Positions 1-6,351 of a stretch of DNA of 6,351 nt are shown here, piece after piece. Both the position numbers and the translations under genes were made by a program. Under the pieces are notes generated by a model. The model was not told where the DNA came from. It worked only from the letters and a program-made list of their open reading frames with translations, and did no database searches. Source of the stretch: Comamonas sp. (GTDB lineage: Bacteria > Pseudomonadota > Gammaproteobacteria > Burkholderiales > Burkholderiaceae_C); NCBI GenBank assembly GCA_018384835.1, contig JAHAYB010000055.1, forward strand, positions 1-6,351, given 5' to 3'. How positions within the stretch are numbered: position 1 is the first letter of the stretch; each line of letters begins with the position of its first letter.

Positions 1-298
1 CTGGATGATTCCCGGCAAGATGGTCAAAGGCATGGGCGGGGCGATGGATTTGGTGGCCGGTGTCAAGCGCGTTATCGTGCTGATGGAGCACGTCGCCCGC
101 AAGCGTGACGGCACAACCGACCTAAAAATCATCCCTGAATGCACCTTGCCCCTGACCGGTGTGAGCGTGGTGGACCGCATCATTACCGACCTGGGCGTGA
201 TGGATGTCACCCCCGAAGGCTTGAAGCTGGTAGAGCTGGCTCCCGAAGTGACATTTGAAGAAATTCAAGGCAAAACTGGTGTGCCCCTGATTCGCTAA
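1..298 (+). CDS. scoB: 3-oxoacid CoA-transferase subunit B, 3' end only
   Basis: This is the C-terminal 98 or so residues of a family I CoA-transferase beta subunit. The family moves CoA from succinyl-CoA (or another acyl-CoA) to a 3-oxoacid such as acetoacetate, in the cytoplasm, as a complex of A and B subunits. The visible part carries the conserved [17 protein letters not shown] block, then [15 protein letters not shown] and [11 protein letters not shown], which are typical of ScoB/SCOT. The frame is open to the left edge (Trp precedes the first visible Met), so the gene starts outside the window. The usual length is about 210-220 residues, so roughly half is missing, including the catalytic Glu region. 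It ends with TAA at 296-298. The subunit A gene is probably just upstream, outside the window. AtoA or PcaJ are alternative names because substrate choice cannot be read from this part. The gene converges with greA. Confidence 0.9.
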   Translation, partial: WMIPGKMVKGMGGAMDLVAGVKRVIVLMEHVARKRDGTTDLKIIPECTLPLTGVSVVDRIITDLGVMDVTPEGLKLVELAPEVTFEEIQGKTGVPLIR

Positions 299-336
299 CG
301 GTACTGGCGTACTAACAGTACACACGTTCTAAATCC

Positions 337-368
337 AAAGCCCGCTGTTGATGCAGCGGGCTTTTTTT
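337..368 (+). terminator. Intrinsic terminator of the CoA-transferase gene, possibly bidirectional
   Basis: An 11-bp perfect stem (AAAGCCCGCTG at 337-347 with CAGCGGGCTTT at 354-364) closes a six-base loop, and a run of seven T follows at 362-368. It lies 38 bases after the scoB stop and matches a strong Rho-independent terminator on the + strand. Read on the - strand, the same hairpin is followed by TTTGGATTT, a weaker U-tract. It may therefore also end greA transcripts, whose stop is 37 bases away; no other hairpin with a T-run was seen after greA. Confidence 0.93.
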
Positions 369-405
369 GGCTCTCAGTGTGGGAAGACCGTTGCGACTAG
401 AGCGG

Positions 406-882
406 CTAGACGTACCTTACTGCCACCACTTCATAGCTGCGCTCCCCACCAGGGGCCATCACCACGGCGACATCGCCCTCTTCCTTGCCAATCAGGGCGC
501 GGGCGATGGGGCTGGAGACGTTAATCAGGCCCAGCTTTAAGTCGGCCTCGTCCTCGCCCACGATTTGGTAGGTGACGGCAGCGCCGGTGTCTTCATCTTC
601 CAAATCAACGGTGGCACCAAACACCACGCGCCCACCAGCATCCAGGCTGCTGGGGTCAATCACCTGGGCGGCGGAGAGCTTGCCCTCCACTTCCATGATG
701 CGGCCTTCGATAAAGCCCTTGCGGTCTTTGGCGGCCTCGTATTCAGCGTTTTCGCTCAGGTCGCCTTGGGCACGTGCCTCGGCAATGGCGGCAATCACAG
801 CGGGGCGCTCCACCGTCTTGAGCTGGTGCAGCTCGGCTTTGAGTTTCTCTGCCCCACGTTTGGTAATTGGAATGGTTGCCAT
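406..882 (-). CDS. greA: Transcription elongation factor GreA
   Basis: GreA enters the secondary channel of backtracked RNA polymerase and stimulates cleavage of the 3' end of the nascent RNA, which rescues arrested complexes. The protein has 158 residues, the normal family length. Residues 1-75 form the N-terminal antiparallel coiled coil, and the tip GDLSENAEY (40-48) contains the acidic pair Asp41 and Glu44 that positions the catalytic Mg. Residues from about 80 form the FKBP-like C-terminal domain, with the conserved SPIARALIGKEEGD (124-137). The frame opens five codons earlier at an ATG at 897. The start at 882 is preferred because it gives the family-standard MATIPIT beginning and has GGAG nine bases upstream, while the ATG at 897 has no ribosome binding site. 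The gene follows carB on the same strand after a 230-base gap containing a promoter-like element and a terminator hairpin, so it may be controlled separately from carAB. Confidence 0.97.
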   Translation of the reverse strand: MATIPITKRGAEKLKAELHQLKTVERPAVIAAIAEARAQGDLSENAEYEAAKDRKGFIEGRIMEVEGKLSAAQVIDPSSLDAGGRVVFGATVDLEDEDTGAAVTYQIVGEDEADLKLGLINVSSPIARALIGKEEGDVAVVMAPGGERSYEVVAVRYV

Positions 883-891
883 GTTTCGTTT

Positions 892-895
892 CTCC
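892..895 (-). promoter_or_regulatory. greA ribosome binding site (decides the start)
   Basis: GGAG (895 to 892 on the - strand, inside GGAGAAAC) lies nine bases before the ATG at 882. The upstream in-frame ATG at 897-895 overlaps this element and has no purine-rich sequence of its own before it. This favours the 158-residue product. Confidence 0.8.
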
Positions 896-966
896 ATCTA
901 TGGCTGTGCTGCCCGTTGCCAGCAGCAACTGGGGTGGCACAAATACACACCACTGGGCGGTAGCCC

Positions 967-1004
967 AAAAAAGTAAACCGCCGCGCAAACAGTCGCGCGG
1001 CGGT
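967..1004 (-). terminator. Intrinsic terminator or attenuator between carB and greA
   Basis: Read on the - strand, a 10-bp perfect GC-rich stem (ACCGCCGCGC at 1004-995 with GCGCGGCGGT at 986-977) closes an eight-base loop. It is followed by TTTACTTTTTT (977-967), a good U-tract with two interruptions. The hairpin lies 109 bases after the carB stop and 85 bases before the greA start. It could end the carAB transcript, limit read-through into greA, or act as an attenuator in the greA leader, because a candidate promoter lies just upstream at 1025-1053. Confidence 0.85.
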
Positions 1005-1024
1005 GTCATCTAGGTCAGGGGCGA

Positions 1025-1053
1025 ATTATGCCGCGTTTGGCGCGGTTTGCCAG
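1025..1053 (-). promoter_or_regulatory. Candidate greA leader promoter
   Basis: On the - strand, CTGGCA (1053-1048, four of six matches to TTGACA) is separated by exactly 17 bases from CATAAT (1030-1025, five of six matches to TATAAT). Transcription would start near 1018. The short inverted repeat CCGCG/CGCGG lies within the spacer. The predicted transcript would meet the hairpin at 1004-977 almost at once. The spacing and -10 box support a sigma-70 promoter, but this is by eye and has not been tested against background. Confidence 0.5.
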
Positions 1054-1085
1054 CCCCTTTAGCCCTTGTTTACGCCCCGTTTACC
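1053..1085 (-). repeat. Three imperfect short direct repeats before the greA promoter
   Basis: On the + strand three similar units stand in a row: GCCCCTTTA (1053-1061), GCCCTTGTTTAC (1062-1073) and GCCCCGTTTACC (1074-1085). Relative to the candidate greA promoter they run directly upstream of the -35 box, at about one helical turn per unit. This may be a protein-binding array, or chance in a C- and T-rich stretch. Confidence 0.3.
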
Positions 1086-1112
1086 TCTTGGCCAAGGTAG
1101 CGGGGAGGCTTC

Positions 1113-4100
1113 TTAATCAGCCAGCTGTGCCAGCAGCTCCTGTACGGAGTACACCTCCAGCGGGCCAGAGCGCATGGCTTTCATGCCATCCACTGCGGCC
1201 TCAGCGCCAAACAAGGTGGTGAAGGTAGTGACGCGAGCAGCCAAGGCGCTGGTGCGGATGGCACGGGAGTCAGCAATGGCGTTGCGCCGGTCTTCCACGG
1301 TGTGGATGACCATGGCAATTTCGCCGTTCTTAATCATGTCCACGATGTGCGGGCGGCCTTCCACCACTTTATTGACGGGCTGCACTTCTAGGCCAGCGGC
1401 CTGCAAAGCAGCCGCCGTGCCCTTGGTCGCCACCAAGCTAAAGCCCATGGCGGCCAAGTCCTTGGCCACTTCAATGGCGCGGGGCTTGTCGGCGTTTTTC
1501 ACGGTCAGGAAGATTTTTCCTTCGGTGGGCAGGTTGACACCTGCGCCCAATTGGCTTTTCACAAAGGCTTCGCCAAAGGTTTTGCCTACGCCCATGACTT
1601 CGCCGGTGGATTTCATCTCGGGGCCGAGGATGGTATCCACACCGGGGAACTTCACAAAGGGGAAGACCGCCTCTTTCACGCTGAAGTAGGGGGGAGTGAT
1701 TTCCTTGGTAATGCCTTGGCTAGCCAGGGTTTGCCCAGCCATGCAACGCGCTGCCACCTTGGCCAGTTGTACGCCCGTGGCTTTGCTGACAAAGGGCACG
1801 GTGCGGCTGGCGCGGGGGTTGACCTCCAACACATAAATCACATCGCCCTGCTCGGTTTCCTGAATGGCGAACTGCACGTTCATCAGGCCGACTACGCTCA
1901 AACCCTCGGCCATGGCGGCAGTTTGGCGCTTGATTTCAGCCACTGTCTCAGGCTTGAGGTAGTAGGGCGGCAGGGAACAGGCCGAGTCGCCGGAGTGAAC
2001 GCCCGCTTGCTCAATATGCTCCATCACGCCGCCAATAAAGACAGCGCCTTCGGCATCACGCACGCAGTCCACATCGCACTCAATGGCGTTGGATAGGAAG
2101 TGGTCTAGCAGCACGGGCGAGTCGTTGCTCACCTTCACCGCTTCGCGCATATAGCGCTCTAGGTCGCGCTGCTCGTGGACGATTTCCATGGCGCGGCCAC
2201 CCAGCACATAGCTGGGGCGCACCACCAAGGGGTAGCCCAGCTTGGCGGCTTTTTCCAGCGCCTCTGGCTCGGTACGGGCGGTGGCATTGGGCGGCTGGCG
2301 CAGCTTCAAATCATTCAAGAGCTGTTGGAAGCGCTCGCGGTCTTCGGCAGCGTCAATCATGTCGGGTGTGGTGCCGATGATGGGTACGCCCTCTTTCTCC
2401 AGCCCCAAGGCCAGCTTCAAGGGGGTTTGGCCGCCGTACTGCACGATAACGCCTTCGGGCTTTTCCAGCGCCACAATTTCCAGCACGTCTTCCAGCGTCA
2501 GCGGCTCAAAGTACAGGCGGTCGGAGGTGTCGTAGTCGGTAGAAACCGTTTCGGGGTTGCAGTTGACCATGATGGTTTCATAACCATCTTCGCGCATGGC
2601 CAAGGCGGCATGTACGCAGCAGTAGTCAAACTCGATGCCCTGGCCAATACGGTTGGGGCCACCGCCCAGCACCATGATTTTTTTCTTGTCCGTGGGGCGG
2701 GCTTCGCATTCCTCGTCATAAGAGGAATACATATACGCCTTGGTGGTGGCAAATTCGCCCGCACAGGTATCCACGCGCTTGTAAACAGGGCGTACCCCTA
2801 GGCTATGGCGGGCTTGGCGCACAGCTTTTTCGTCGCTGTGCAGCAGCTTGGCCAAGCGGCGGTCGGAGAAGCCCTTGCGCTTCAAAGTACGCAGGGTGGC
2901 GGCATCCAGGCTGCCCAAGGCGGCTTCAGCTTTTTCTTCGGCCAGCTTGTCCAAGTCCAGCTCAATTTGGACGATTTCTTCAATTTGCGCCAGGAACCAG
3001 GGGTCAATCTTGGTGATGGACTGCACTTCTTCCAGGCTCCAGCCGGCGGCAAAAGCGTCGCCCAGATACCAAACGCGCTCGGGGCCAGGCTCGCCCAGCT
3101 CTTTTTCCAGCAGCTCGCGGTCCTGGGTTTTTTCGTTCATCCCGTCCACGCCTACTTCCAGGCCGCGCAGGGCTTTCTGGAAGGATTCTTGGAAGGTGCG
3201 CCCCATGGCCATGACTTCGCCCACCGACTTCATTTGCGTGGTCAGGCGGTCGTTGGCGGCAGGGAACTTCTCGAAGGCAAAGCGTGGGATTTTGGTGACC
3301 ACGTAGTCAATGCTGGGTTCAAACAAAGCGGGAATCGCGTCGCCAGTGATTTCATGGCGTAGCTCGTCCAGCGTAAAGCCCACAGCCAGCTTGGCCGAGA
3401 TTTTGGCAATCGGAAAACCTGTGGCCTTAGAAGCCAGCGCCGAGGAGCGGCTCACACGTGGGTTCATTTCGATAACGATTAAGCGGCCATCCTTGGGGTT
3501 GACGGCAAACTGCACGTTGGAGCCGCCCGAGTTCACACCAATTTCACGCAGCACGGCCAAGCTGGCATCGCGCATGATTTGGTATTCGCGGTCGGTCATG
3601 GTCTGCGCGGGGGCGACGGTAATCGAATCGCCGGTGTGTACGCCCATGGGGTCGAGGTTTTCGATGGAGCAGACAATCATGCAGTTGTCCACCTGGTCGC
3701 GGATGACCTCCATCTCGTACTCTTTCCAGCCCAGTTGCGACTCTTCAATCAGCAGCTCTTTGGTGGGCGAGGCTTCCAGGCCGCGCTTGCAGATGGTTTC
3801 AAACTCTTCGCCGTTGTAGGCTATGCCGCCGCCCGTGCCGCCCAGGGTAAAGCTGGGGCGAATCACAGCGGGGAAGCCGACGGTTTTTTGCAGCTCCCAA
3901 GCCTCGTCCATGCTGTGCGCTACGCCAGAGCGGGCAGATTCCAGCCCGATTTGGGTCATGGCATCTTTGAACTTGAGGCGGTCTTCGGCTTTGTCGATGG
4001 CCTCGGGCTTGGCACCAATCAGCTCTACGCCATACTTTTCCAGCACGCCGTGGTGCCACAAATCCAGGGCGCAGTTCAGCGCTGTCTGGCCGCCCATAGT

Positions 4101-4364
4101 GGGCAGAATGGCATCGGGCTTTTCTTTGGCAATGATGCGCTCCACCGTCTGCCAGGTAATTGGCTCGATATAGGTCACGTCCGCCGTGGCCGGGTCGGTC
4201 ATGATGGTCGCGGGGTTGCTGTTGATGAGGATGACTTTATAGCCCTCCTCACGCAGCGCCTTGCAGGCTTGTACGCCGGAATAGTCAAACTCGCAGGCTT
4301 GGCCAATGATGATGGGGCCAGCGCCAATGATGAGAATGCTTTTTATGTCTGTGCGCTTAGGCAT
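1113..4364 (-). CDS. carB: Carbamoyl-phosphate synthase large subunit
   Basis: CarB makes carbamoyl phosphate from bicarbonate, two ATP and ammonia, in the cytoplasm. The ammonia is normally delivered through a tunnel from CarA. The protein has 1083 residues (about 1073 in E. coli). Domains in order: ATP-grasp half for carboxyphosphate (1-400), oligomerisation domain (about 400-555), second ATP-grasp half for carbamate phosphorylation (about 556-935), and the MGS-like allosteric domain (about 940-1083). Residues seen at the E. coli numbers are Arg129, Arg169, Glu215, His243, Gln285, Glu299, Asn301 and Arg303; in the second half, Glu847, Asn849 and Arg851 match E. coli 841/843/845. Ornithine-site Glu785 and Asp793 are kept, as are nucleotide-site Thr980, Thr983 and Lys999, so control by UMP/IMP and ornithine is expected (inference). 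The start ATG shares one base with the carA stop. Nothing suggests decay, in contrast to its partner CarA. Confidence 0.98.
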   Translation of the reverse strand: MPKRTDIKSILIIGAGPIIIGQACEFDYSGVQACKALREEGYKVILINSNPATIMTDPATADVTYIEPITWQTVERIIAKEKPDAILPTMGGQTALNCALDLWHHGVLEKYGVELIGAKPEAIDKAEDRLKFKDAMTQIGLESARSGVAHSMDEAWELQKTVGFPAVIRPSFTLGGTGGGIAYNGEEFETICKRGLEASPTKELLIEESQLGWKEYEMEVIRDQVDNCMIVCSIENLDPMGVHTGDSITVAPAQTMTDREYQIMRDASLAVLREIGVNSGGSNVQFAVNPKDGRLIVIEMNPRVSRSSALASKATGFPIAKISAKLAVGFTLDELRHEITGDAIPALFEPSIDYVVTKIPRFAFEKFPAANDRLTTQMKSVGEVMAMGRTFQESFQKALRGLEVGVDGMNEKTQDRELLEKELGEPGPERVWYLGDAFAAGWSLEEVQSITKIDPWFLAQIEEIVQIELDLDKLAEEKAEAALGSLDAATLRTLKRKGFSDRRLAKLLHSDEKAVRQARHSLGVRPVYKRVDTCAGEFATTKAYMYSSYDEECEARPTDKKKIMVLGGGPNRIGQGIEFDYCCVHAALAMREDGYETIMVNCNPETVSTDYDTSDRLYFEPLTLEDVLEIVALEKPEGVIVQYGGQTPLKLALGLEKEGVPIIGTTPDMIDAAEDRERFQQLLNDLKLRQPPNATARTEPEALEKAAKLGYPLVVRPSYVLGGRAMEIVHEQRDLERYMREAVKVSNDSPVLLDHFLSNAIECDVDCVRDAEGAVFIGGVMEHIEQAGVHSGDSACSLPPYYLKPETVAEIKRQTAAMAEGLSVVGLMNVQFAIQETEQGDVIYVLEVNPRASRTVPFVSKATGVQLAKVAARCMAGQTLASQGITKEITPPYFSVKEAVFPFVKFPGVDTILGPEMKSTGEVMGVGKTFGEAFVKSQLGAGVNLPTEGKIFLTVKNADKPRAIEVAKDLAAMGFSLVATKGTAAALQAAGLEVQPVNKVVEGRPHIVDMIKNGEIAMVIHTVEDRRNAIADSRAIRTSALAARVTTFTTLFGAEAAVDGMKAMRSGPLEVYSVQELLAQLAD

Positions 4365-5539
4365 TATTTTTTCTCCTGTGCAGACTGTGCAGCACTCATA
4401 GCAGCCACAAAGCGCTCAAGCACCTTGGCGGTGTAGTTGTTTTCCGGAAAGCCTTGGTGGCCAAAGGCGGGGCGCTCAAGCACTTGCACGCCTTGCACAC
4501 TGCCATCAAATAGGCTGATGTGGCTCACTTGCAGGTTGGCGGGCAGGCTGCCTTCATCCACAGCAAAGCCGTGGTTTTGCGCAGTAATGGCGGTGCGCCC
4601 CGTGCGCAGGCTTTTCACCGGGTGGTTCACGCCGTAATGGCCTTGGTGCAGCTTTTTCAGTTGCCCACCAGCAGCCAAGGCCAGCACTTGCATCCCCAAG
4701 CCTTGACCGAATAGGGGCATGTTTGCCTCTAGCAGAGCTTTGGTAGTTGCAATGGCGTAGCCGCAAGCACCGGCATCGCCAGGGCCGCTAGAGAGGTACA
4801 CCCCGTTGGGAGCCAGCGCCAAAATCTCTTGCGCTGGGGTGCTGGCTGGCAGCACTGTTACCCGGCAGCCCAGGCCAGCCAAGGCACGCAGGCTGCTGCG
4901 TTTTACGCCCAAATCCAGCACGGCCACATGGTAAGTAGGGGCGGTTTGCTCGCCAAAGCCTTGACCCAGCACCCAGGGGGTTTGCGTCCAGCCATAGGAT
5001 TTATCGGTGCTCACTTCTGCCACCAAGTCGCGCCCGGCAATGGCGGGAGCCTGGCTAGCCAGTTGCACAGCCTGGGCAATGCGCTCAGGCGTGGCTTCTT
5101 CACCCGCTTGCAGCGCCAAGATAGCGCCCATTTGCGCCCCTTTTTCGCGCAGCAGGCGGGTGAGTTTGCGGGTGTCGATATCGGCAATGGCGACAGTGCC
5201 CTGCGCTTGCAGGAACTGCTGCAAGCTTTGCTCAGAGCGGAAGTTGCTGGCCAGCAACGGCAAGTCTTTAATGACCAAGCCTGCCGCTTGTATTTGGGCG
5301 GACTCCATGTCCTCGGCGTTGACGCCGTAGTTGCCGATGTGGGGGTAGCTAAAGCAAAGAAGATGCTGACGGTAGCTAGGGTCGGTCAAGGCTTCCTGGT
5401 AGCCACACAAGGCGGTGCTGAACACTGCCTCGCCGGTGGTGCTGCCTGCACTACCAATGGATGAGCCAATAAAGACCGTGCCGTCTGCGAGCGCCAGAAT
5501 GGCGGGGGGGAACTTGCTTCCCTGTAGAGACAAAAGCAC
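4364..5539 (-). CDS. carA: Carbamoyl-phosphate synthase small subunit with a disrupted glutaminase site
   Basis: CarA normally hydrolyses glutamine and passes ammonia to CarB. The protein has 391 residues (about 380 is usual). Residues 11-145 form the N-terminal CPSase small-chain domain and look normal: DPSY (53-56), [10 protein letters not shown] (65-74), [13 protein letters not shown] (122-134). Residues about 204-385 form the class I glutamine amidotransferase domain, which has lost key residues. The nucleophile motif GICLGHQ reads GQGLGMQ (278-284), so the Cys (E. coli 269) is Gly280 and the following His is Met283. GHPEASPG reads GFPENNYT (363-370), so the catalytic His (E. coli 353) is Phe364; the Glu is kept as Glu366. 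SNGPGDP reads SSGPGDA, and FGVKxNILR reads [18 protein letters not shown] (321-329) and SLFDG (342-346) are kept. None of the four remaining Cys (45, 62, 225, 259) is near the nucleophile elbow. The frame is intact, with a GTG start and GGAG seven bases before it. The carA identity is sure; loss of glutaminase activity is inferred. Confidence 0.95.
   Translation of the reverse strand: MLLSLQGSKFPPAILALADGTVFIGSSIGSAGSTTGEAVFSTALCGYQEALTDPSYRQHLLCFSYPHIGNYGVNAEDMESAQIQAAGLVIKDLPLLASNFRSEQSLQQFLQAQGTVAIADIDTRKLTRLLREKGAQMGAILALQAGEEATPERIAQAVQLASQAPAIAGRDLVAEVSTDKSYGWTQTPWVLGQGFGEQTAPTYHVAVLDLGVKRSSLRALAGLGCRVTVLPASTPAQEILALAPNGVYLSSGPGDAGACGYAIATTKALLEANMPLFGQGLGMQVLALAAGGQLKKLHQGHYGVNHPVKSLRTGRTAITAQNHGFAVDEGSLPANLQVSHISLFDGSVQGVQVLERPAFGHQGFPENNYTAKVLERFVAAMSAAQSAQEKK
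4373..4377 (-). promoter_or_regulatory. carB ribosome binding site inside the carA 3' end
   Basis: AGGAG (4377 to 4373 on the - strand) lies eight bases before the carB ATG and within the last codons of carA. Together with the TAATG stop/start overlap it indicates that translation of carB is coupled to that of carA, so carA must be translated to its end for normal CarB output. Confidence 0.85.
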
Positions 5540-5546
5540 TGGGTTT

Positions 5547-5550
5547 CTCC
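5547..5550 (-). promoter_or_regulatory. carA ribosome binding site before a GTG start
   Basis: GGAG (5550 to 5547 on the - strand) lies seven bases before the GTG at 5539-5537. The start is GTG, not ATG. It gives the N-terminus MLLSLQG leading directly into [13 protein letters not shown], which fits the family start, and no ATG in the frame gives a better one. Confidence 0.8.
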
Positions 5551-5576
5551 GGATTGATGTCGGTTACGCCCAGCGC

Positions 5577-5606
5577 CCGCAATGACAACCTAGAGTGGTT
5601 GTGCGG
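5577..5606 (-). promoter_or_regulatory. Hairpin in the carA leader
   Basis: A perfect six-bp stem (ACAACC with GGTTGT, 5602-5597 with 5590-5585) closes a six-base loop. Across a four-base bulge (5581-5584) it is extended by CCGC/GCGG (5606-5603 with 5580-5577). It has no U-tract, so it is not a terminator. It sits about 27 bases before the carA ribosome binding site and could affect leader folding or RNA stability. The function is unknown. Confidence 0.4.
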
Positions 5607-5671
5607 CAGCTTGCAGCAGAAGTAGCCAAAAAACGACGCTAGGCGTAAATAAAGATCGCTGAAAGCCGCTC

Positions 5672-5677
5672 ATTATA
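5672..5677 (-). promoter_or_regulatory. Likely carAB promoter (-10 box)
   Basis: A perfect TATAAT stands at 5677-5672 on the - strand in the gap before carA. No good -35 hexamer is found 16-18 bases upstream (AATTTC at 17), and there is no extended TGn motif. The promoter may therefore need an activator, or may be weak. Transcription would start near 5665, giving a leader of about 125 bases. The predicted initial transcript contains CUUUC close to the start. This box is the only strong candidate in the 176-base gap. Confidence 0.6.
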
Positions 5678-5715
5678 TCTACGCTTGGCGCGAAGAAATT
5701 GCTTGCACCTAGGGA

Positions 5716-6351
5716 TTACCCCATATCTTTGAGGGCTTGCAAACTACTGGCGTGCAGACAGATAGCCGCAGCAGCAGCCACGTTCAGGGACTCCTCCCCG
5801 CCGGGCTGGGCAATACGCAGCCATTGGCTGGCCATAGCAGCCACTTCCTCGCCTACACCCTGGCCTTCATGCCCCATCGCCCAAGCGCATGGCCAGGGCA
5901 GTTGGGCTTGATGAATAAACGCCCCCTGGTGAGAGCTGGTCGCCAGCACCGGCAGTTGTAGCAGGGCAATATCCGCCGCCTGAGCGCCTTCCACCAGCGC
6001 CAAACCAAAATGTGCCCCCATACCGGCACGCAGCACTTTCTGGCTCCACAGCGCCGCTGTACCTTTGAGCGCCAGCACCTGCACAAAGCCAAAAGCGCTG
6101 GCACTGCGCAGCATAGAGCCAACGTTGCCCGCATCCTGCACCCTATCGAGCACCAGAGTCGGCAAGCCCGGCTGCAACTGCTCTGCCAGCCCAGCCTGCC
6201 CTGCGCCCTGCCAGGGCAGCACATAGCCGATGCGGGCGGGTGACTCCAAGCTGCTGATGTCGGCAAACAGCGCATCGGGCAACACCACCACCTTGGCCGC
6301 TGGAGCCAGCCATTCCTGCGGCACTTCTGCCATAAAAGAGGCGGCCACCAC
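5716..6351 (-). CDS. TrmH/SpoU-family RNA 2'-O-ribose methyltransferase, 5' end cut off
   Basis: This is a SPOUT-class (trefoil-knot) enzyme that uses S-adenosylmethionine to methylate a ribose 2'-OH in rRNA or tRNA; the target cannot be told from the sequence. The C-terminal 211-212 residues are visible. Motif 1 is LDRVQDAGNVGSMLRSASAFG (broken here at 68-88 of the visible part, with the conserved Asn76 and Arg82). KVLRAGMGAHF follows at 105-115. Motif 2 is AMGHEGQGVGEE (158-169). Motif 3 is GGEESLNVAAAAA (184-196). All look intact, so the catalytic domain should be active. The frame is open to the right edge; the last codon in the window is GTG, which reads as an internal Val or an unproven start. 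Related proteins have about 250-270 residues, so some 40-60 are outside. It precedes carA on the same strand with no clear terminator between them, so read-through into carAB is possible. Confidence 0.93.
   Translation of the reverse strand: MVAASFMAEVPQEWLAPAAKVVVLPDALFADISSLESPARIGYVLPWQGAGQAGLAEQLQPGLPTLVLDRVQDAGNVGSMLRSASAFGFVQVLALKGTAALWSQKVLRAGMGAHFGLALVEGAQAADIALLQLPVLATSSHQGAFIHQAQLPWPCAWAMGHEGQGVGEEVAAMASQWLRIAQPGGEESLNVAAAAAICLHASSLQALKDMG

Noticed and set aside
301..328. Repeated GTAC units and a GTACT/AGTAC inverted repeat just after the CoA-transferase stop.
   Set aside because: The five-bp arms with an 11-base loop are weak, and the clear terminator right after it explains the region.
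895..897. ATG at 897 as the greA start (163 residues).
   Set aside because: It has no ribosome binding site upstream, and the five extra residues are outside the family's usual N-terminus. The ATG at 882 has GGAG at proper spacing.
1087..1096. Ten-base palindrome CTTGGCCAAG shortly after the carB stop.
   Set aside because: It is short, has no second copy in the window and no other sign of being an operator, so it is likely chance.
3579..4436. Long open frames on the + strand opposite carB and carA (the longest has 285 codons).
   Set aside because: They are antisense shadows of well-identified genes, with no family resemblance seen and no ribosome binding signal, caused by the codon bias of the real genes.
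4441..4710. The possibility that the abnormal CarA motifs come from a frameshift or a sequencing slip.
   Set aside because: The frame is correct on both sides of each altered residue, and the flanking residues (PLFG, LG, Q; AF, QG, PE) align with the family. The changes are in-frame codon replacements at separate places. Base-call error at all of them is unlikely but can only be excluded with reads.
5628..5646. A short hairpin (ACGC/GCGT, three-base loop) followed by six T on the - strand, inside the carA leader, like an attenuator.
   Set aside because: The stem has only four base pairs and is separated from the T-run by CG, too weak to call a terminator. It might still act as a pause site.

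Overview
The window looks like a piece of a betaproteobacterial chromosome, most likely Burkholderiales and probably Comamonadaceae. This rests on the moderately high GC content (judged by eye, not computed), the style of the GreA, CarB and RNA methyltransferase proteins, and the carA-carB-greA gene order. No mobile element, CRISPR array, tRNA or rRNA was seen. The genus assignment is inference.

Layout from left to right. The 3' end of a CoA-transferase subunit B gene (scoB type) runs on the + strand to 298 and is followed by a strong intrinsic terminator (337-368). All other genes are on the - strand and converge on it. Reading in their own direction from the right edge, these are: a TrmH/SpoU-family RNA methyltransferase cut by the window edge (6351-5716); a 176-base gap with a perfect TATAAT -10 box and a leader hairpin; carA (5539-4364, GTG start); carB (4364-1113), whose ATG shares one base with the carA stop; a 230-base gap with a candidate promoter followed by an intrinsic terminator hairpin; and greA (882-406). 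No gene-free stretch exceeds 300 bases.

The genes work together as follows. carA and carB form a translationally coupled operon for carbamoyl-phosphate synthase, the first step shared by pyrimidine and arginine synthesis. CarB is full length, and its ATP-grasp and allosteric residues match E. coli CarB position for position. greA encodes the transcript-cleavage factor of RNA polymerase. The carB-greA gap looks like a small regulated leader in which a promoter would make an RNA of about 50 bases that can end at a terminator before greA.

The outstanding observation is in CarA. The reading frame is complete and all translation signals are present, but the glutaminase active site is dismantled. 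The nucleophile Cys of the GICLGHQ motif is Gly (GQGLGMQ), the conserved His of that motif is Met, and the catalytic His of GHPEASPG is Phe (GFPENNYT). Other conserved residues of the glutamine pocket are also changed. The N-terminal domain and the CarB partner look normal. The window therefore appears to encode a bacterial carbamoyl-phosphate synthase with a pseudo-glutaminase small subunit, predicted to depend on free ammonia or on another nitrogen donor.
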